64,000 nt of DNA from Bombella dulcis (lineage in GTDB: Bacteria > Pseudomonadota > Alphaproteobacteria > Acetobacterales > Acetobacteraceae), in the NCBI RefSeq assembly GCF_026385505.1, contig NZ_JANIDV010000002.1:186001-250000 (forward strand), written 5' to 3'. Both the position numbers and the translations under genes were made by a program. Under the pieces are notes generated by a model that ran no database searches, was not told where the DNA came from, and saw only the letters and a program-made list of their open reading frames with translations. This document shows, in pieces, positions 63,305 through 64,000 of the stretch. Each line of letters starts with the position of its first letter. The stretch's first letter is position 1.

Positions 63305-64000
63305 ATGAGCGACGGCAACGAGCGCAACCAGAACGGAACTCCAAAGGGGACGACCCCGAAAGAAGGGCAGAGCAAAAGCTCCGGTCGCCTGTCACTGCGT
63401 CCGGCAGGACGCAAGGATGTTGGGCGGACTGTGGAGGCTGGCTCCGTAAGACAGAGCTTCAGTCACGGGCGTTCCAAGGAGGTCCAGGTCGAGGTGCGCA
63501 AGCCCAAGAGAAGCCGTACGGCAGGCAGCCGTGGTGGTCGTGCCGCAACGGGCGTCCGTGGCCTGACAGCTTCCGAGCAGGAGAAGCGTCAGCGGGTTCT
63601 GGCTGAGGCCGCCGCCGCCGCCCGTGCCGAGGAAGAGGCCCGTCAGGAAGCCGAGAAAATCCGCATCCGTTCCGCTGCCGAGGAGGAAGCGCGTAAGAAA
63701 GCTGAACTGGAAAGCTGCGTGCGTACGGGAGCTAAAATCCGCTCAGTTGAGAGAGGAGGGCGTGAGGAGGACAGTGACAGTGTCGTTATTCGTGACGAGA
63801 AAGTTGAGAAAGTGGTGCTCTCTCGTCCAGATTCTAACACGGGTGGGGTGCAGCTGGCCGAGCCGACCAAGCGTCTGCGTCCTCTGGCCGAGCGTGCCAT
63901 CATGCCGAGCCGTCCGCTGAACACGGCGGCATCTTCCCGTGCGGCTTCAACCCGTTCTGCTTCCGCGGCCGGTGAGACCCTGCATCTGCGTGGTCGTGCC
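63305..64000 (+). CDS. infB: Translation initiation factor IF-2, N-terminal part (cut by window end)
   Basis: From ATG 63305 the frame reads GRLSLRPAGRKDVGRTVEAG then SVRQSFSHGRSKEVQVEVRK, the alphaproteobacterial IF-2 N-terminal signature. It continues as a long charged Ala/Glu/Arg helical region (EAAAAARAEEEARQEAEKIR, IRSAAEEEARKKAELES). The GTPase and later domains lie beyond 64000. It starts 16 bases after ylxR with AAGGA upstream. Confidence 0.92.
   Translation, partial: MSDGNERNQNGTPKGTTPKEGQSKSSGRLSLRPAGRKDVGRTVEAGSVRQSFSHGRSKEVQVEVRKPKRSRTAGSRGGRAATGVRGLTASEQEKRQRVLAEAAAAARAEEEARQEAEKIRIRSAAEEEARKKAELESCVRTGAKIRSVERGGREEDSDSVVIRDEKVEKVVLSRPDSNTGGVQLAEPTKRLRPLAERAIMPSRPLNTAASSRAASTRSASAAGETLHLRGRA

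Noticed and set aside
1-64000. CRISPR arrays, tRNA or rRNA genes, prophage, insertion sequences
   Set aside because: I scanned the gaps for repeat-spacer arrays, cloverleaf-like sequences, transposases and phage structural genes and saw none; a tRNAscan-SE and ISfinder run would confirm.

Overview
The window reads as a chromosomal segment of an acetic acid bacterium (Acetobacteraceae, Alphaproteobacteria). The DNA is GC-rich. The gene content is alphaproteobacterial: DUF1491, ParE, gltX/pyrB/pyrC-like/plsY/dprA/topA in one run, aroQ-accB-accC, and rimP-nusA-ylxR-infB. There is an OprB sugar porin, several acetobacter-style secreted proteins of unknown function, and a PepSY/DUF3325 iron-type operon. 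No rRNA, tRNA, CRISPR array, insertion sequence or phage gene was seen. The genus cannot be named from sequence reading alone.

Layout. 1-9.7 kb: a cut-off TetR regulator divergent from an RND outer-membrane lipoprotein, a YfdX-type periplasmic protein, an OprB porin, an NCS1 purine/cytosine-type permease followed by an outer-membrane barrel, NhaA, and QueH. 9.7-17.4 kb: glycerate kinase, a large MscS channel, a conserved small protein, an AI-2E-type exporter, and the DUF3325-PepSY operon. 17.4-23.9 kb: a Pat/bar-like acetyltransferase, three proteins of unknown function (two of them secreted), a TRIC channel, YnfA, an AT-rich patch, DinB and an aldo/keto reductase. 24-31 kb: ParE, a secreted unknown, a lipoprotein, an OmpA-type protein, DUF1491 and an S41 protease.

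31-39.6 kb is a tight minus-strand run, gltX>pyrB>pyrC-like>plsY>dprA>topA, with ATGA overlaps. It is divergent from comEC, so two DNA-uptake genes (comEC, dprA) sit at either side of the gltX start. 42-49 kb: a truncated glycosyltransferase remnant, nth, an ABC exporter, ornithine/lysine decarboxylase with an arginine-rich upstream ORF, BrkB/YihY and RlpA. 48.7-51 kb is the aroQ-accB-accC operon. 51.1-53.5 kb is a visibly AT-richer type II restriction-modification pair that abuts a CcmA-CcmB fusion gene by 5 bases. 54.9-57.3 kb is a polar amino-acid ABC importer whose binding protein and permease are fused. 57.3-60.3 kb is a three-gene cluster of membrane-anchored proteins built round a Clp-like AAA+ ATPase. 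60.4-64 kb is rimP-nusA-ylxR-infB, cut by the window end.

The best candidates for something undescribed are the membrane AAA+ three-gene cluster, the arginine-rich leader ORF before the decarboxylase, the ccmA-ccmB fusion, the terminator directly before rimP, and the pyrC homologue that has lost its metal-binding HxH and substrate arginine.
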